From assembly GCA_025201365.1 (NCBI GenBank), contig JAIXMF010000001.1:2852001-2916000 (forward strand): a stretch of DNA of 64,000 nucleotides, written 5' to 3'. The stretch comes from Syncephalis plumigaleata (lineage: Eukaryota > Zoopagomycota > Zoopagomycetes > Zoopagales > Piptocephalidaceae). Under the pieces are notes generated by a model. It was given only the letters and a program-made list of their open reading frames with translations. It did no database searches and was not told the origin of the DNA. The position numbers and the translations under genes were made by a program. Of the stretch, positions 45,509 through 57,564 are shown piece after piece (the first letter of the stretch is position 1; each line of letters opens with the position of its first letter).

Positions 45509-47742
45509 TCAACAACCATAATAATGATAATAGCTACAACCAACAACACCGCGTCGTTCTTGTTCGTAGTGTTTCGCTACGAGGAAAGCAACATCCATAC
45601 TTTGCTCGTAGTTTAATCGTGGATCACAGAATGTCTGATAGTTGGTCGCTAAATCTTGATGATCAAGCTGTTGCGATCCACCAATGCATTCTAGTAAATA
45701 GCAAGTTGATTAGAATGACAAATATGAATAGAAACTATTGTAGTTGTAGTAGTTACCTGTTACACTATCACCGGTCAATTCTAAATGAACACCGTTTAAT
45801 CGACTGTTGCACGTATCATGAATACGAATGGCACGACTTAATTCCTAAATAATCAATATTGTACGTATTAATAAATTGCTCTACCTTTCTATAATCGTAT
45901 ACTTGTTAATGTCACTTACCCCGATAATATTGTTAAAGTTACGTGTCTTTACTCCAGTGGCCGATTGTTCCGTACTAATCAGTAATGATAAGAGGCAAGC
46001 ACAGTCATTAGTAGTTGATCTTGTGCATTCACAATTCACATCATTTTTACTTACTTGCCATGCATTGGATCACACGACCAAACGACAATATGACCGGATG
46101 ATCGCACTGCTTTAATGTGATCCGGTAGATGTGTTCAATCTAACGGCATACTGAATTAGTACTCCTACTTGTACAGCTCTATTTGTCGAATTAATTCACC
46201 TTATTAACACCATATCGAGTGATTAATGTCACTTTTCCTGGTTCTCTTCGTGGATCTACTTTATTCAACAATGCCACAAGTTCTTCCGGCTTAGTGGTCG
46301 GGCCTATTTTAATACCAATAGGATTCTCGATACCCGAGCAATAATTGACGTGCGCACCATCCACTTGACGTGTACGATCACCAATCCAGACAAAGTGAGT
46401 ACCGGCATTATACCATTGTGGTGCTGCGGCATCCTTGCCACCATTTGACGCATTGGCATTACGTGTAAGGGTTTGTTCATACTCGAGCAGTAGTGCTTCA
46501 TGCGACACAAACATATCGACCGTGTTCAACGGAGTGTTGCTCTGACCGGTGGTGGATGCAGTACTAGCTTCCGCGCCAATAGTACGCATGAAATCCATGG
46601 CGTCTACAATTCGATTGACAATCGATTGGTACTCTTCACGTACGGCGGATGAGCGTACATGTTTCAAATCCCAGGCCGATGGATGATGTATATCTATTGA
46701 GATTGATTAACAAGAAAAACTAGAATGAATCGAGTACTTACCAGCAAATCCCGCTATAGATCATTACACGTTACATGTCATGAATAATGGTTGGTCAGTA
46801 TATAATGATTGCTATACATTTTAACTAGGCATAATATCACTTACCATTAAGAATGGCACGTATATAGTTCATGGTAGCTGCTGAATGGAAATAGGCACTA
46901 CAGACAAGTAGAGTTAATTCAATAGTAATAAGAGAAAGAAGAAGAGAATAGCTTACCTGACCAAACGTTCTGGATCCGGTTGACGATCATCTGGCAGAAT
47001 CCATTAACATTATCACCGCTATTCATGTATATATATATATATATGTAGAAAGCAGCATTAATAAACACTTGTAGATGAATGGATAGCAGTCATCACTTAC
47101 CGGAATGATGGTATCTCCTTGCCATCATGCATCTCAGTGGGAGATGAGCGTGGCTTCGCATACTACATGTAATAATAATGATATTATTATTGTTTATTAG
47201 TGAAATGAAACGATATAATGCTCGTTCGTTCACTTACTTGACCGGCCATACGCGCTATACGTACTACAGGTAGACGAGCACCCCAAACGAGAACAAGACT
47301 CATTTGCAGTAGGACCTTTAGTTTATTCTCAATAGGTTCCTAAATACAACAGAAGAGTCAGCTTATTCTATAGACATCTATGTGTGTGCGTATATATGCA
47401 ACAAACGTGGTAGTAATGTGACATACCTGTGAGCAATAGTCGAACATTCGGCACAGTCTCCTCCTTGTAGTAGGAAGGCTTTACCCAGTGCAACATCGCG
47501 TAATTGCTCACGTAGACGTCGAACCTAACAAAAGAGCAATTAATTAGCTAGTTGCTCGTCTTATCCGATAGGCTATGCGTGTGTGTAATTACCTCTCCTA
47601 CACTAACTAGCGGTGGTAGTCGTTCCAGCTTCTGTAATGCTCGCTGTAATGCCTCCTTGTCTTCATAATGGACATCCTGTTTAATAGGACAACGAGTCCA
47701 AGAATCAGGAGTCCAGGTTGAGGATGTAGTAGGGTCCACCAT
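45509..47742 (-). CDS. class II DAHP synthase (shikimate pathway)
   Basis: 3-deoxy-D-arabino-heptulosonate 7-phosphate synthase: condenses phosphoenolpyruvate and erythrose 4-phosphate, the first step to aromatic amino acids. It belongs to the plant/bacterial class II, not the yeast Aro3/Aro4 class. Motifs: STWTPDSWTRCPIKQDVHY, AFLLQGGDCAE, VVRIARMAGQYAKPRSSP, GDNVNGF, YFHSAATMNYIRA, MFVSHEALLLEYEQTLTR, HFVWIGDRTRQVDGAHV, NPIGIKIGPTTKPEEL, VVWSCDPMHGN, GVHLELTGDSVTECIGGS and FCDPRLNYEQSMDVAFLVA. At least nine exons with canonical introns. Near 46993 the frame is one base short between GDNVNGF and DDRQPDPERLVR. The C-terminus (YYHYYGC) is unusual. Confidence 0.93.
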
Positions 47743-48080
47743 TATTATTATAATACGACAAGTTGTTAAGCGTGTTAGAAAAAGCAGGGAAAACTTTTGG
47801 GACAAAAAGAACACGTTAGGGCAGATTGATAAGAGATGGAAAAATCTCATCTATGATGATGCAATTTAAACTCAGCAAGGTAAGAATGGTAATGGAATAG
47901 CTATCGTAATCGATTGCGTCATACATTATTATCATCGAATACACTAGTTTCATCCTTGTGCATTCGTAATTTATTATAGATATAAATATATAAATATGTA
48001 TGTATGTATATAGACAAACATGACGTATAACAATAATAAATGCAAGTGTATTTTGATGTGTATATGCTCCTCTATAATGC
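47743..48080. other. spacer before DAHP synthase start
   Basis: AT-rich, with TATATAAATATATAAATATG near 47980. Promoter of DAHP synthase and 3' end of the transporter. No gene seen. Confidence 0.4.
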
Positions 48081-51000
48081 TTAATGTCCAGTGAGTTGAC
48101 CTACAATATCGTAGACAATACTAGCTATCGTGCTGCATACCATGAATATTAGGCATACTTGACATATTACTTTAGGCCGCCATCGTTCAGAGAATGCCTT
48201 AAAGAACGGTATCTGACTGGATGGCGGTAGACCAGGCGATAGAACAGAGGGCGTTTCATGACCTGTCATCACCGAAGATGATTGTATATGAGAAGCACGC
48301 TGATCACTACGACTATACCACGAGAATGTGCGTCGTAATGAGCTCATACTGTGTCGTAGTTCTGAACGAACACTACTACTGCCCGAGAATAGTTCGGTAG
48401 GCGAGAGTGCATGGGTTGACGCGGGCACGACGGATAGAGCGGTACGACGTAGTGTGTTTAGATCGCCCATTGATTTAGCATGCGGACGTAATGCTACCGT
48501 CTGTGCTGGCGTGTCCTTGTCTAGTGATGGGACAATTACTGATGTGGCACCATCAGTTGATATCAGCATTTGCCTATAGGATTGCACCTCTGGTGCTGAC
48601 GTACGTCTATCCCGTAAATTGGTGACGATTGACGTTGGTGACACAGTGGCATTTCTTTCATCATCGTCATCATCATCACCATTTCCAACCATGCTGCTAT
48701 CACATCCAACTACTACTGAGGTGATGCCGGTACTGATAAATGTCGATTGGCATGCGATCCATAGTTATGTCGTTGCTAGTGTCACCGATGACGCCACTGG
48801 CACTACCGTCATCCTTTGATGATACAGACGCGGAACGTGCATGTAATGGCCAGCAATTCAGCTTGGATGTTGTATGGAGGGTAGCACCGCGGTATTTTCA
48901 TTTCTGACTCGTCACTACTGATGATTCTGCTTTAAGCGATGTGGTCGACACATTAGGAAGGGTGATTTGAGTGTCACAACCAGCGGGTAATAAAGTGATC
49001 TTTGGTGTTAATGGTGTCTCGAGAATCTCTTCATTTGATTTAGACACATCAAGTGCCATCGGTGATGGTCTAGCATCATGATTATTATTACTATTATTAA
49101 TAGATGATCGTATACTATTAGTTAGAATACGGTTTAGCACACCACCAGGCTGAGTGGTGGAATAATCAATTATCTGCAAGGTGGGCACTTGTCCTAATGA
49201 TATCATTCATTATTAATAACAATTTTGATTATTAGTATTGCTTCACTTACGAGTAGATGGACCACGTGAGGTACGATATGACGAGTAGCGTCGATATAGT
49301 AGATACATGATAAAGGGTAGAATAAAGTTGATGGCCGATGTAAAGAAAAGACTGGCCCAATTCATTAGGGTCATTAGTAAATCGCCCGTTTGGAATGGTA
49401 TAGCAATAATCCAGGGCAGAACACCGGCTAGAAAGTTAGCCATAACTATAAGAAATAGCGATGTAAGCATAGAGATACGTGTTATGGCTTAGTGATCTGT
49501 TTACCTTTTCCTACCAACTGACCACGTACTAGATTGTAGCGGACTACAATGGTGAACACGGGGATAGATGTGATCAACACGGCAATCGGGAATACATAGG
49601 ACGAGATACGAATAAATAAGTTATCGTGTAGGTTAATATCTAGAGCACTAGAATATCTCCTTGTTTTGGTAAATCGACAGCCAAAGCACCGAGTACACCC
49701 AACAGAATGTATAATACAGTAGAAATACCGATAGACCACCAAATGGATTTCTTTGTAGATACAGATGGTTGCTAACACATGAACGAAGATATTAGCACGG
49801 TATCTACGTATGTATATGTGACTAGTGAATACTATAGTTACCTTTGAGTTGATCCATGATGGTACAGTGGTGATGAAGGCATAGTTGAATAGTACTGTAC
49901 CGACCACTTGACCACTATCTGCAGTAATGGCCGGTAAACGTTCCGTCTTCAAACCCAACTGACAAAATGTTACCATCCAACCGATGGTGATGATAATGAG
50001 GGCAGCCATCGAGGCTAGTTCATAGAAGAGTGTAAGCTACAATGATACAAACAAGTAGCCATAATTACAGTCACTTACCAATCTGTACAATGGCATTATC
50101 CACTAGACGTAGAAAACCTAGAGGACCCACAATACCAATGGTAACCTAATGAACAGATTATAACAGTAAGTATTATGATTATCAATCTATTTAGATAATT
50201 ACCAAGAATCCCAAGGTGAATAACATGTAACATCAGCGAATGGTGATGCATTTGCCGAAACAGTTTGAACATCATTGATACTAACGCATACCATTGGAAT
50301 TTCGGATAGAACTCGAGACCACAGGTACGTCCAGCCAAGGTGAGCAACATTCTATCCATGCTCTGATAGTATAGTAGTAGTAGTGATGGTTGGCAAGATA
50401 TATGCATATATTTATGTTAGTTTAATAGGCGCAACAATTCATGTATACTATTTGTACTTTCTTACCTGTATCGATAGAATGATTGAGGCAAGATTGACCG
50501 TCTGCAATGATAGAAATAGCCATACATGTAGGGGATACGCCAGCGTCTACTGAAGAAGGATTCGGCCAGCGATCCAAACTCCATTTTTTCCTAATAAACA
50601 TGACCATAGATGTATAGATAGATAAGTAAAAGAGAAAGAGAAGGATAAACCTCGTGCAGGGCACATGCTACTCACCTGTGAGACGCGTTGTCTTGACTGA
50701 TCTGACAATACCTCGCACACAAACGCTGAGGAACAACCGCTGACAATGCCAACGATAATGAATACAAGCGTAGGGCTGGAGGTGCCATATAGTATATTGA
50801 GACATCATCATTGATTATTTATTTATTAGAGGACTAGTTGTATCGTAATCATTTATTGACAGTCTACTTACAGAACCCAGCCTGCATTCTGATATAGCAC
50901 TGGAATAGTCACCAAAGCTATAATAGGCAATTATTAATTAGCAATACAGATATGTATTTGTAATGTATATATTGTACGTCAGGACAATAATAGGCGAGTG

Positions 51001-51151
51001 AGTGTGGCCTAAACTTACCTGGTCCTGTCATACTGCTCACCAGTAAGCTAACACCGCCTGTAAATGATAGACCCGGCTCTTCTTCAACTGGACTGGACTT
51101 TCCACCCAGACAGCGAGGCAAGTGGTCGATAAACCGACGAAGCATCGACAT
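48081..51151 (-). CDS. AAAP-family amino-acid transporter
   Basis: Multi-pass membrane transporter of the amino acid/auxin permease family. Starts MSMLRRFIDHLPRCLGG, then the first core helix GGVSLLVSSMTGPALVTIPV with YQNAGWVL, PTLVFIIVGIVSGCSSAFVC, LHVWLFLSLQTVNLASIILS, AALIIITIGWMVTFCQLGL, LFNYAFITTVPSWINSK, SIWWSIGISTVLYILLGVLG, ISSYVFPIAVLITSIPVFTI, GNFLAGVLPWIIAIPFQTGD and FFTSAINFILPFIMYLLYRR. A long Ser/Thr-rich loop follows, then a last helix ICQVCLIFMVCSTIASIVYD. About ten introns. Frame breaks (each one base short) lie near 50532 and 50283, and the join between 48898 and 48692 is unresolved. Vacuolar or plasma-membrane location and the substrate are not decided by sequence. Confidence 0.82.
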
Positions 51152-52058
51152 GATAAGATGCAGTAGTATTATTAGAAAAATGCAAGAGAAAAGAATAAAA
51201 GGTATCGCTTATGAAACGATACTAAGCAAGTAAATAAAAAAGAAAGAAAGAAAGAACTATTACAAAAAAGATAGTAGCACTGCAATGGTGATAATAGCTT
51301 GACTGTCGTAACAATAATAATCCTGTAAATAAATGGCTGACAAATGGTAATAGTAGTAAGTGTATATCAATCCAATTCGAAATATGAACACGAATGGGGT
51401 TTACATTTTATAGTTCCGCGATAATAACGAGTAGATCCTTTTTTTCTCCGCTCTTCCTCTCTCCTCTCACACGTGCCACTTGGCTTTCCTTCAAGGTATA
51501 TTAGCTTGTTCGGTATCCATAAACGGTAAGGTTATTCATTCAGCATTGGAGAACGAGTCTATACATAATACACACACACACATACACATACGCGCACACA
51601 CACCTTTACCCATATGCATGTACGCACGTATACTTACATAGGACTACATGCTTTGTTTCATTTGATAATATAATCTATATATGTATGTAGGAATACACAA
51701 GACGGAAAAAGATCTAACATTGTATCAGCCTTATACCGGTATCTCCTAGATCATCAGTAAAAAGAGAAGGGAGAGAAGAGAAAAAAAGGTAGAATGTAGC
51801 GTGGCATGATGTAAAAAAAACCAACCCCCATACACGGACATCCACATCTCTTGCATCACAATCACATCGTGTTATAACACCACATATCGTCAATGATCAT
51901 GCCGAGAGTATGACTTGCATGCCATCTGGACAATGAGAACAAGGCGGTGTCTTCCTAAAATAACTCGACCTAAAGGGAAATGGTGTATGTAGATAGAGAG
52001 CACTAGTTGTACACTAGTAATAGTAAAATAATAGTATGCCTTTTTCTTTTTATTAGTA
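51152..52058. other. spacer between transporter start and NUS1 stop
   Basis: About 900 bp. Contains AAGAAAGAAAGAAAGAA near 51241 and an ACACACACAC run near 51570-51605. No coding sequence supported. Confidence 0.4.
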
Positions 52059-53741
52059 TTATTTCCCAAATCGTTGACTACAATGTGCGTAGCGATACAA
52101 TCCTTCGATAAAATCGTCTTGTTTAAGAGTACCCGACATGTCATAGGACCGACATGGCACTTGACTAATTTAGATGAGTGGGACACACCGTGAAAATACG
52201 TGGAAGCGAGTCAATTGAGGGGGAGAGAGAAAGAGAGGTGAACATGATTAGAGCAATGGCAACAACAATAGCAATACATATAATCAACTTACTAGAATTC
52301 AGTTAAACGTAGATGCCAAGGAGCAAATGAGTGTAACCCATCGTAAGTGATTAATAGTTGTGGTTCATTAAAATGAGGTACTAGTTACAAATAGAATTAG
52401 TTAGACTTGTCAGTCATCATAAACGCGACTTTACTCTTCTTCTCATTCTTTTCTTCTGCTTTTCTTTAACTTACCCGACATGCGTTGATGTAGATAATTC
52501 AAGTCTGGTATGACAGATTCCTCGCTTAGTACACGTGCAACACGCGCAATATGTTCTTTGCCAAATGCACTAGATGCCAAAAATACTCGAATATCTAAAA
52601 AGCATATAAATACACGTATGATATGTACACGAATAGAGATGGACAGATAGTGAGATGATGATCCATGTAGTAAGAATAGTAACAAATGGACACTTACCTG
52701 GTTGTTGTTGTTGTTGTTGCTGTTGCTGTTCGTAGTGCTTATTCATTATACCATGATGATGTTGACTATAACTATGACTACGACTTGAAAGACCTAATAG
52801 ATGATGTTGCTCATCTAATTCTGCTATCTCATTATTACTGATAATACTACTACTAGCACTATTACTACGTGAAAGCAATGTCGTAGTATCACCTTGTGTA
52901 AATCGTTCTAATGCAGATGCCTCCAACACTGTCCAGCGGATAACATGTCGTTTACTATGACTGCCAATACACGACGTTCCGCTTTAATCACTGCCTTTTG
53001 CAATCTATCTACGCATGTCTCCCAGACATTGTTTGGTAAAAGATGATGATGGTCATGCTGGTCATTATCATACAAATCGGGAATGTATAGCGTGGTCTGT
53101 GGTATGCCAGCTGCTAAACACCAACAAATCCAATCGGCTAATCGATGTAGTGCTGCTTCCTCTTCACTAATAGATACGGGAACTCCTTGAATATGTATTT
53201 TAGTCATTCGACGTGGTTTGCTATTACTATTGTTCTTGTTGTTCTTATTATTTCGTAATTTAGGAGAAGTGGATGATTTCGTATGTGTTGCCTGTGTGTG
53301 TCCTTTGTTGTAATAACCGTTGAGAGATGATTCAAGTGTCGTGCTATTGTTTAACGCACGAACATACGGCGATGGAATGACTAGAGCTAAATGTTGCGGT
53401 AATTTAGGTAGATATGCCACTTGACGTTGTATCTCTTTAGCAATAGGATCCGTATCTGATAGTGATGATGATGATGATGATGATCCAGTGATATAACGCG
53501 ATATCCATGAATAACTAGTATATCGCACTAGTCCCTCGTATCTTATCATCGAATAGAAACGGTGTAGCGCACGTAACACACCGTATAGCCAAAGGTATAG
53601 ACAAGATAGACATGCCATCGTGAACGTGCCGGTACTTGTATTGGCCATATTGTCATTGTCATTATCGTGTCTATCGTTGCTAATCGCGTCTTTATCCAAT
53701 GTTGCGATAGTTGACGCAATAACACTCGTACTTGTGGGCAT
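52059..53741 (-). CDS. NUS1: dehydrodolichyl diphosphate synthase subunit NUS1
   Basis: Non-catalytic but essential partner of the ER cis-prenyltransferase that makes dolichol for N-glycosylation. The N-terminus carries a hydrophobic segment (MACLSCLYLWLYGVLRALHR); then YLPKLPQHLALVIPSPY, LHRLADWICWCLAAGIPQTT, HIARVARVLSEESV, and QLLITYDGLHSFAPWHLRLT as in Nus1/NgBR. The last exon, reached through an intron ending AAATTAG, encodes KQDDFIEGLYRYAHCSQRFG followed by Lys and stop. This is the conserved C-terminus with the RxG motif needed for activity in the family. Long Ser/Asn/Gln-rich inserts (about 150 residues in total) are absent from animal homologues. The frame is one base short near 52930. 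Confidence 0.9.
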
Positions 53742-54210
53742 AGTAGAGGAAATGCGTTGAATATAACTGATGAATTACTAGTAGTATACGCTGTTTTGTG
53801 TGTAAGTAACTTGTTTACTTGGTACACGAGAGAATCATAAAAGAGTATGTAGACAGACAGACAAGCGTGTCTAATACAATAGTCGTTGTTACTAAAGTAG
53901 AAAAGTAGACTAGACTAGACTAGGCTAGACTAGACTAAACAAAGAAAAACAAATGTAAAGTAAAATAAAGGCGCAGGCCAAGAAAACACTTGAATCAATG
54001 GCTCCTTTTCTTTAAGAAAGAGCATCAATAAACCCTTACATTCCACACTCATTCACATTTTACTGGGAAATGAGCCTTGCTGTAAAAATGGTTACAGCAC
54101 TGTTCTTTTCCTCTGCTATCACACAATAACAACAGCACCGACTATTCCGTTATCTATTCATATATACTTTCACGTGTTAATAAAGTGGATATCGCGTATG
54201 AACTCACCTC
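53742..54210. other. divergent promoter of NUS1 and the small membrane protein
   Basis: About 470 bp with an ACTAGACTAGACTAGGCTAG tract at 53907-53940. No gene seen. Confidence 0.45.
53907..53940 (+). repeat. (TAGAC)n pentanucleotide tract
   Basis: About six imperfect TAGAC/TAGGC units in the divergent promoter between NUS1 and the gene at 54211. Confidence 0.85.
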
Positions 54211-54634
54211 ATGCTATCCTCAACGACAACCTACTATCGTCTACTAGGTATACTGGGAATTCTATGTCTTTTAGGTTTATTCACTATGACATTCTATCTA
54301 CAGAAGACGGATGTACAAGATTTATTAAGAGCTGACCAGATAGACTATAATAATGTAGATAGATCCATTGATCAATCTGATGACACAAAAGTGCCTTCAT
54401 CCTGGTGGCAATGGTGGTGGTGGCAGTCTCGTCCTAGTAGTTGGCGTGGTCAACCACTTACTACGGTGGATACATCGATAAACGACAATGAAGAAGGTAA
54501 GGAGTAGAGTAGAGTAGAATAGTAAACAGTATAACTCATATCATATCATATCATATCATATAGTATGTACAAATGATGATTGTCGTCCATCATGGCTACA
54601 TGATAGAGCAACAACTTCTGCATTACCAGCTTAA
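54211..54634 (+). CDS. small Trp-rich membrane-anchored protein, unknown
   Basis: Two exons. Exon 1 starts MLSSTTTYYRLLGILGILCL with a hydrophobic segment LLGILGILCLLGLFTMTFYL (membrane anchor or signal), then an acidic stretch and a tryptophan cluster (SSWWQWWWWQSRPSSWRG). After an intron (GTAAGG donor; acceptor ATATAG preceded by an ATCAT pentamer repeat) exon 2 reads VCTNDDCRPSWLHDRATTSA and stops. About 120 aa. The frame is preserved across the splice and the intron ends are canonical, which supports a real gene. No homologue recognised. It lies 107 bp upstream of RCL1 on the same strand and could be a separate short transcript. Confidence 0.55.
54536..54561 (+). repeat. (TCATA)n tract at a 3' splice site
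   Basis: Five TCATA/ATCAT pentamer units run directly into the TATAG acceptor of the intron of the gene at 54211. Confidence 0.9.
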
Positions 54635-54692
54635 TGATTCTACATTATTATTGTGTAATAAAATGAATGTAGCCACACTCTATTTTGATCAG

Positions 54693-54708
54693 TTTTTTTT
54701 TTTTTTTT
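54693..54708 (+). repeat. poly-T tract upstream of RCL1
   Basis: A 16-T run about 35 bp before the RCL1 start codon, followed by a second T8 run; the longest homopolymer noticed in the window. Confidence 0.9.
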
Positions 54709-54741
54709 CTTATTGCTGTTTTTTTTTACCGCTACGCGATC

Positions 54742-56156
54742 ATGTCATTGTTACGTTTTGAATCTCATCAGTATCTTAGACAACGGTTGATTCTAGCCAC
54801 ACTTAGTGGTCGACCTGTACGTATAGATAATATTCGTGCACAGGAGGATAATCCAGGTCTACGTGGTAAGTAATAGTAGCACTGCAGACGGTGGTTTTAC
54901 GTTGTATGTTATAAACTCACCTCTTACTTTTATCTATCTATCTATCTATCTATTAGATTACGAGGCTGGCCTATTACGCTTACTTGAAAAGGCTACAATG
55001 GTTCAGTGATTGAAATTAGCTATACTGGTACTACTGTCGTCTATCGACCGGGTATTATTGTGGGAGGACGTGTCCAGCATGATTGCGGTACAGAGCGTGG
55101 CATTGGCTATTATCTAGAGATGTTGATTGCTTTGGCACCATTTACTAAGCAGCCATTCCATGTCACATTAACGGGTATTACCAGTGATAATGTGATTTAT
55201 CGGTAAGATACTCACTCGAATAATGGATCAATTAGTTGAATAGTTGATTAATTGATATGGAATGTTTAGGTGGATATTTTACGTACGGTTACTTTGGTGA
55301 ATCTAAACGTTGGGGTCTCGATACTGGTATTGAACTCAAGGTAAATAGATGGAATACATGACTATTAGTAAAAGTTATACATTAATTAACAAATGCGATA
55401 GATTAATAAGCGTGGTGCACCACCATTGGGAGGTGGAGAGGTAACCTTCCATTGCCCGAATGTACGCAACTTGAAGCCAATTCATTCATCGATGAAGGAA
55501 AGATCAAGCGTGTACGTGGTATTGCTTACTCTACGCGTGTATCACCGCAGACGCCAATCGTATGGTGGATGTAGCGCGTAACATTCTAGGCGAGTATGTA
55601 CCTGATGTCTACGTTTATACAGATCATTACAAAGGACAAGAAAGTGGTCGGTAAGTAATAGGGGTATAGATATAGATATAGGATAGAATAACTAATCTAC
55701 TGGTAGATCTCCGGGATTTGCCCTTGCTTTGGTAGCAGAATCAACTACAGGAGCATTGTTATCGGCTGAATTAGCAGCAGAAGCTGGACAAACACCCGAG
55801 GAATTGGGTGAACGAGCAGCCTACATGCTATTACAAGAGATACATCGTGGTGGCTGTTTCGACGTAGCTCATCAATGGATCGCCTATTGTGGATGGTACT
55901 TTGTTCGGAGGATGTCTCGAAAATACGTCTTGGTCCATTATCACCATTTACGTAAGTTGATTGAGATGATGACACGCTGTTTATTAGGAAGAAATGCTCA
56001 TACTTTATTCTATTCTATGCTAGTATTCAATTCCTACGTGATATTAAGCAAGCCTTTGGCACGGTATTCAAGATTGTTGAAGACAAGCAGACTGATACAC
56101 TTTTACTAAGTTGTATGGGTACAGGCTACACCAATGTCAATAAGAAGACTACTTGA
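54742..56156 (+). CDS. RCL1: RCL1, RNA 3'-phosphate cyclase-like protein of the SSU processome
   Basis: Nucleolar protein partnered with Bms1 in 18S rRNA maturation. Motifs follow RCL1 closely: HQYLRQRLILATLSGRPVRI, AQEDNPGLRDYEAGLLRLLE, NGSVIEISYTGTTVVYRPGI, HDCGTERGIGYYLEMLIALA, GGGEVTFHCPNVRNLKPIH, KIKRVRGIAYSTRVSP, VPDVYVYTDHYKGQESG, SPGFALALVAESTTGALLSA, HRGGCFDVAHQW, SEDVSKIRLGPLSPF and FLRDIKQAFGTVFKIVEDKQ, ending GTGYTNVNKKTT. The catalytic His of true cyclases is not expected in RCL1. Five frame breaks, each one base short, lie near 54998, 55303, 55487, 55553 and 55886; no stop or missing block is seen otherwise. For an essential gene this points to sequence error or unusual decoding rather than decay. 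Confidence 0.9.
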
Positions 56157-56364
56157 TCCATCGATGCATTTGCTGTTTCTCTTTCTGTCGCTCTCTCGCT
56201 CTCTCGCTCAATGCAACAATTCCTTTGTAACTCAAATGGTTTGCCAATCAAGTTTACAAGCTTTTTCCATCCAATTTGCGCAGTTAGCCTTCTGTTTTTA
56301 CGAATAAATAATATTTAACACTTACAACTACCCTGTATTTTAAACGATTGACGATACAATCTGG

Positions 56365-56700
56365 TTAATTTGTTTTTTGATGTTTGTGTTCCTCTTGGTC
56401 TTGCTCATCTTGATCTTGTCCCTCATTTAGTGAATGTTTTGTGGATGTACCAGAATCAGGAGGAGGAACAGCACCTCGTTGGAATTGTTCTGGAATACCC
56501 TTTCCATTACGAAGACTGCGAATAATCTGAATAAAATTCAGACATGCAGCCATATCCCAATTCCATACACGATAATCAATAGCTACTTGTAAGTACATGA
56601 CATGGCAATATCCAACTATACTAGTACACTTGTATCGTCTACCTTATAGAATTGATGATGATAGTTATCACTATCAATAAATGATCCATTACTAATACTG
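56365..56700 (-). CDS. small unidentified minus-strand gene (3' exon certain, 5' part unclear)
   Basis: The exon at 56365-56590 reads VAIDYRVWNWDMAACLNFIQ followed by IIRSLRNGKGIPEQFQRGAV and an acidic Gln/Asp-rich tail ending EEHKHQKTN. An upstream piece near 56645-56700 (SNGSFIDSDNYHHQFYK) is joined by a probable intron ending TTACAAG, but the phase does not fit by eye and the start codon was not found. The sequence looks coding (Trp, conserved-looking helix, no low complexity until the tail). Family not recognised. It is convergent with RCL1. Confidence 0.45.
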
Positions 56701-57564
56701 AATTGTTATTATTATCGTGCTGTGTCAATTGGCATTTCTATGATAATAATGGTGTTAACAATAGTGTAAATCTATTGATTAATAAACTGCAAATGTTAAA
56801 TGCTAACTGCGCAAATTGGAGGGAAAAACACTTTAATAAAAGAAGGGTGTACCCCATTTCTGTCCTGTCAACCCACACCCTCGCTTCAAGACGAGATAAT
56901 TTAAAAGCGCTCAACTCTTCCCCTTCTCCCCCTTCACTGTGCTGCTACTTTAGCCGCTATTGCTGCTGTTGTTGCTGCTACTGCTCTAGCTCTAGCTCTA
57001 GCTCTAGCTTGCTCGCTCTCTTAAAAAAAGTATAAAACGATCGTCCCGTTGATTGATTCCAATCGAGGCGCCCTTCTACGGGCAACGTTTTTGCCTTTTC
57101 CCCTAAACAACGATAACTAGTATAGTTGGTAGTCTGTGTCATTTAGGAGCTACTACTCGGTCTATCTACCGCGGTGGTCAATAACAGACTAGGTGAGGAC
57201 GACGTACGACGTGCAAAGCGCTCATTGACGTTAGTACTACTACTACTACCACTACTATTCGCTCTTTCTTTACTAATATTTTTCTATACGGATTAGTGGT
57301 GATTAGACCGTATATTACTATTATCGGCTGCAACCACTACTGTCACTTTATTCTCTTATTTGGAATAGTGTATTACTTGTCCGAGGTCTCTTTCTTCTAG
57401 AGATAGTTCTCTTTTGGTGTTCACTATTGATTACACATTGACACTGTCCTAGTGAACGGAACGTATCATCACCGATAATACACGAGACAATAGTGAAGAG
57501 TATATGCGTGTGGACGCGTGCGTGTTTCAATAGTTTATAATATCTCTACTATCGCGTATCAAAT
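56701..57564. other. promoter region of TFIIA, with CTAGCT repeats
   Basis: Pyrimidine-rich on the plus strand, with TGCTGCTGTTGTTGCTGCTAC and a (CTAGCT)n tract at 56985-57012. May also contain the start of the minus-strand gene at 56365. No ORF supported. Confidence 0.4.

Noticed and set aside
55270-55900. Programmed -1 ribosomal frameshifting in RCL1 by a slippery heptamer
   Set aside because: None of the five sites has an X XXY YYZ heptamer, and five programmed events in one essential protein are implausible without further evidence.
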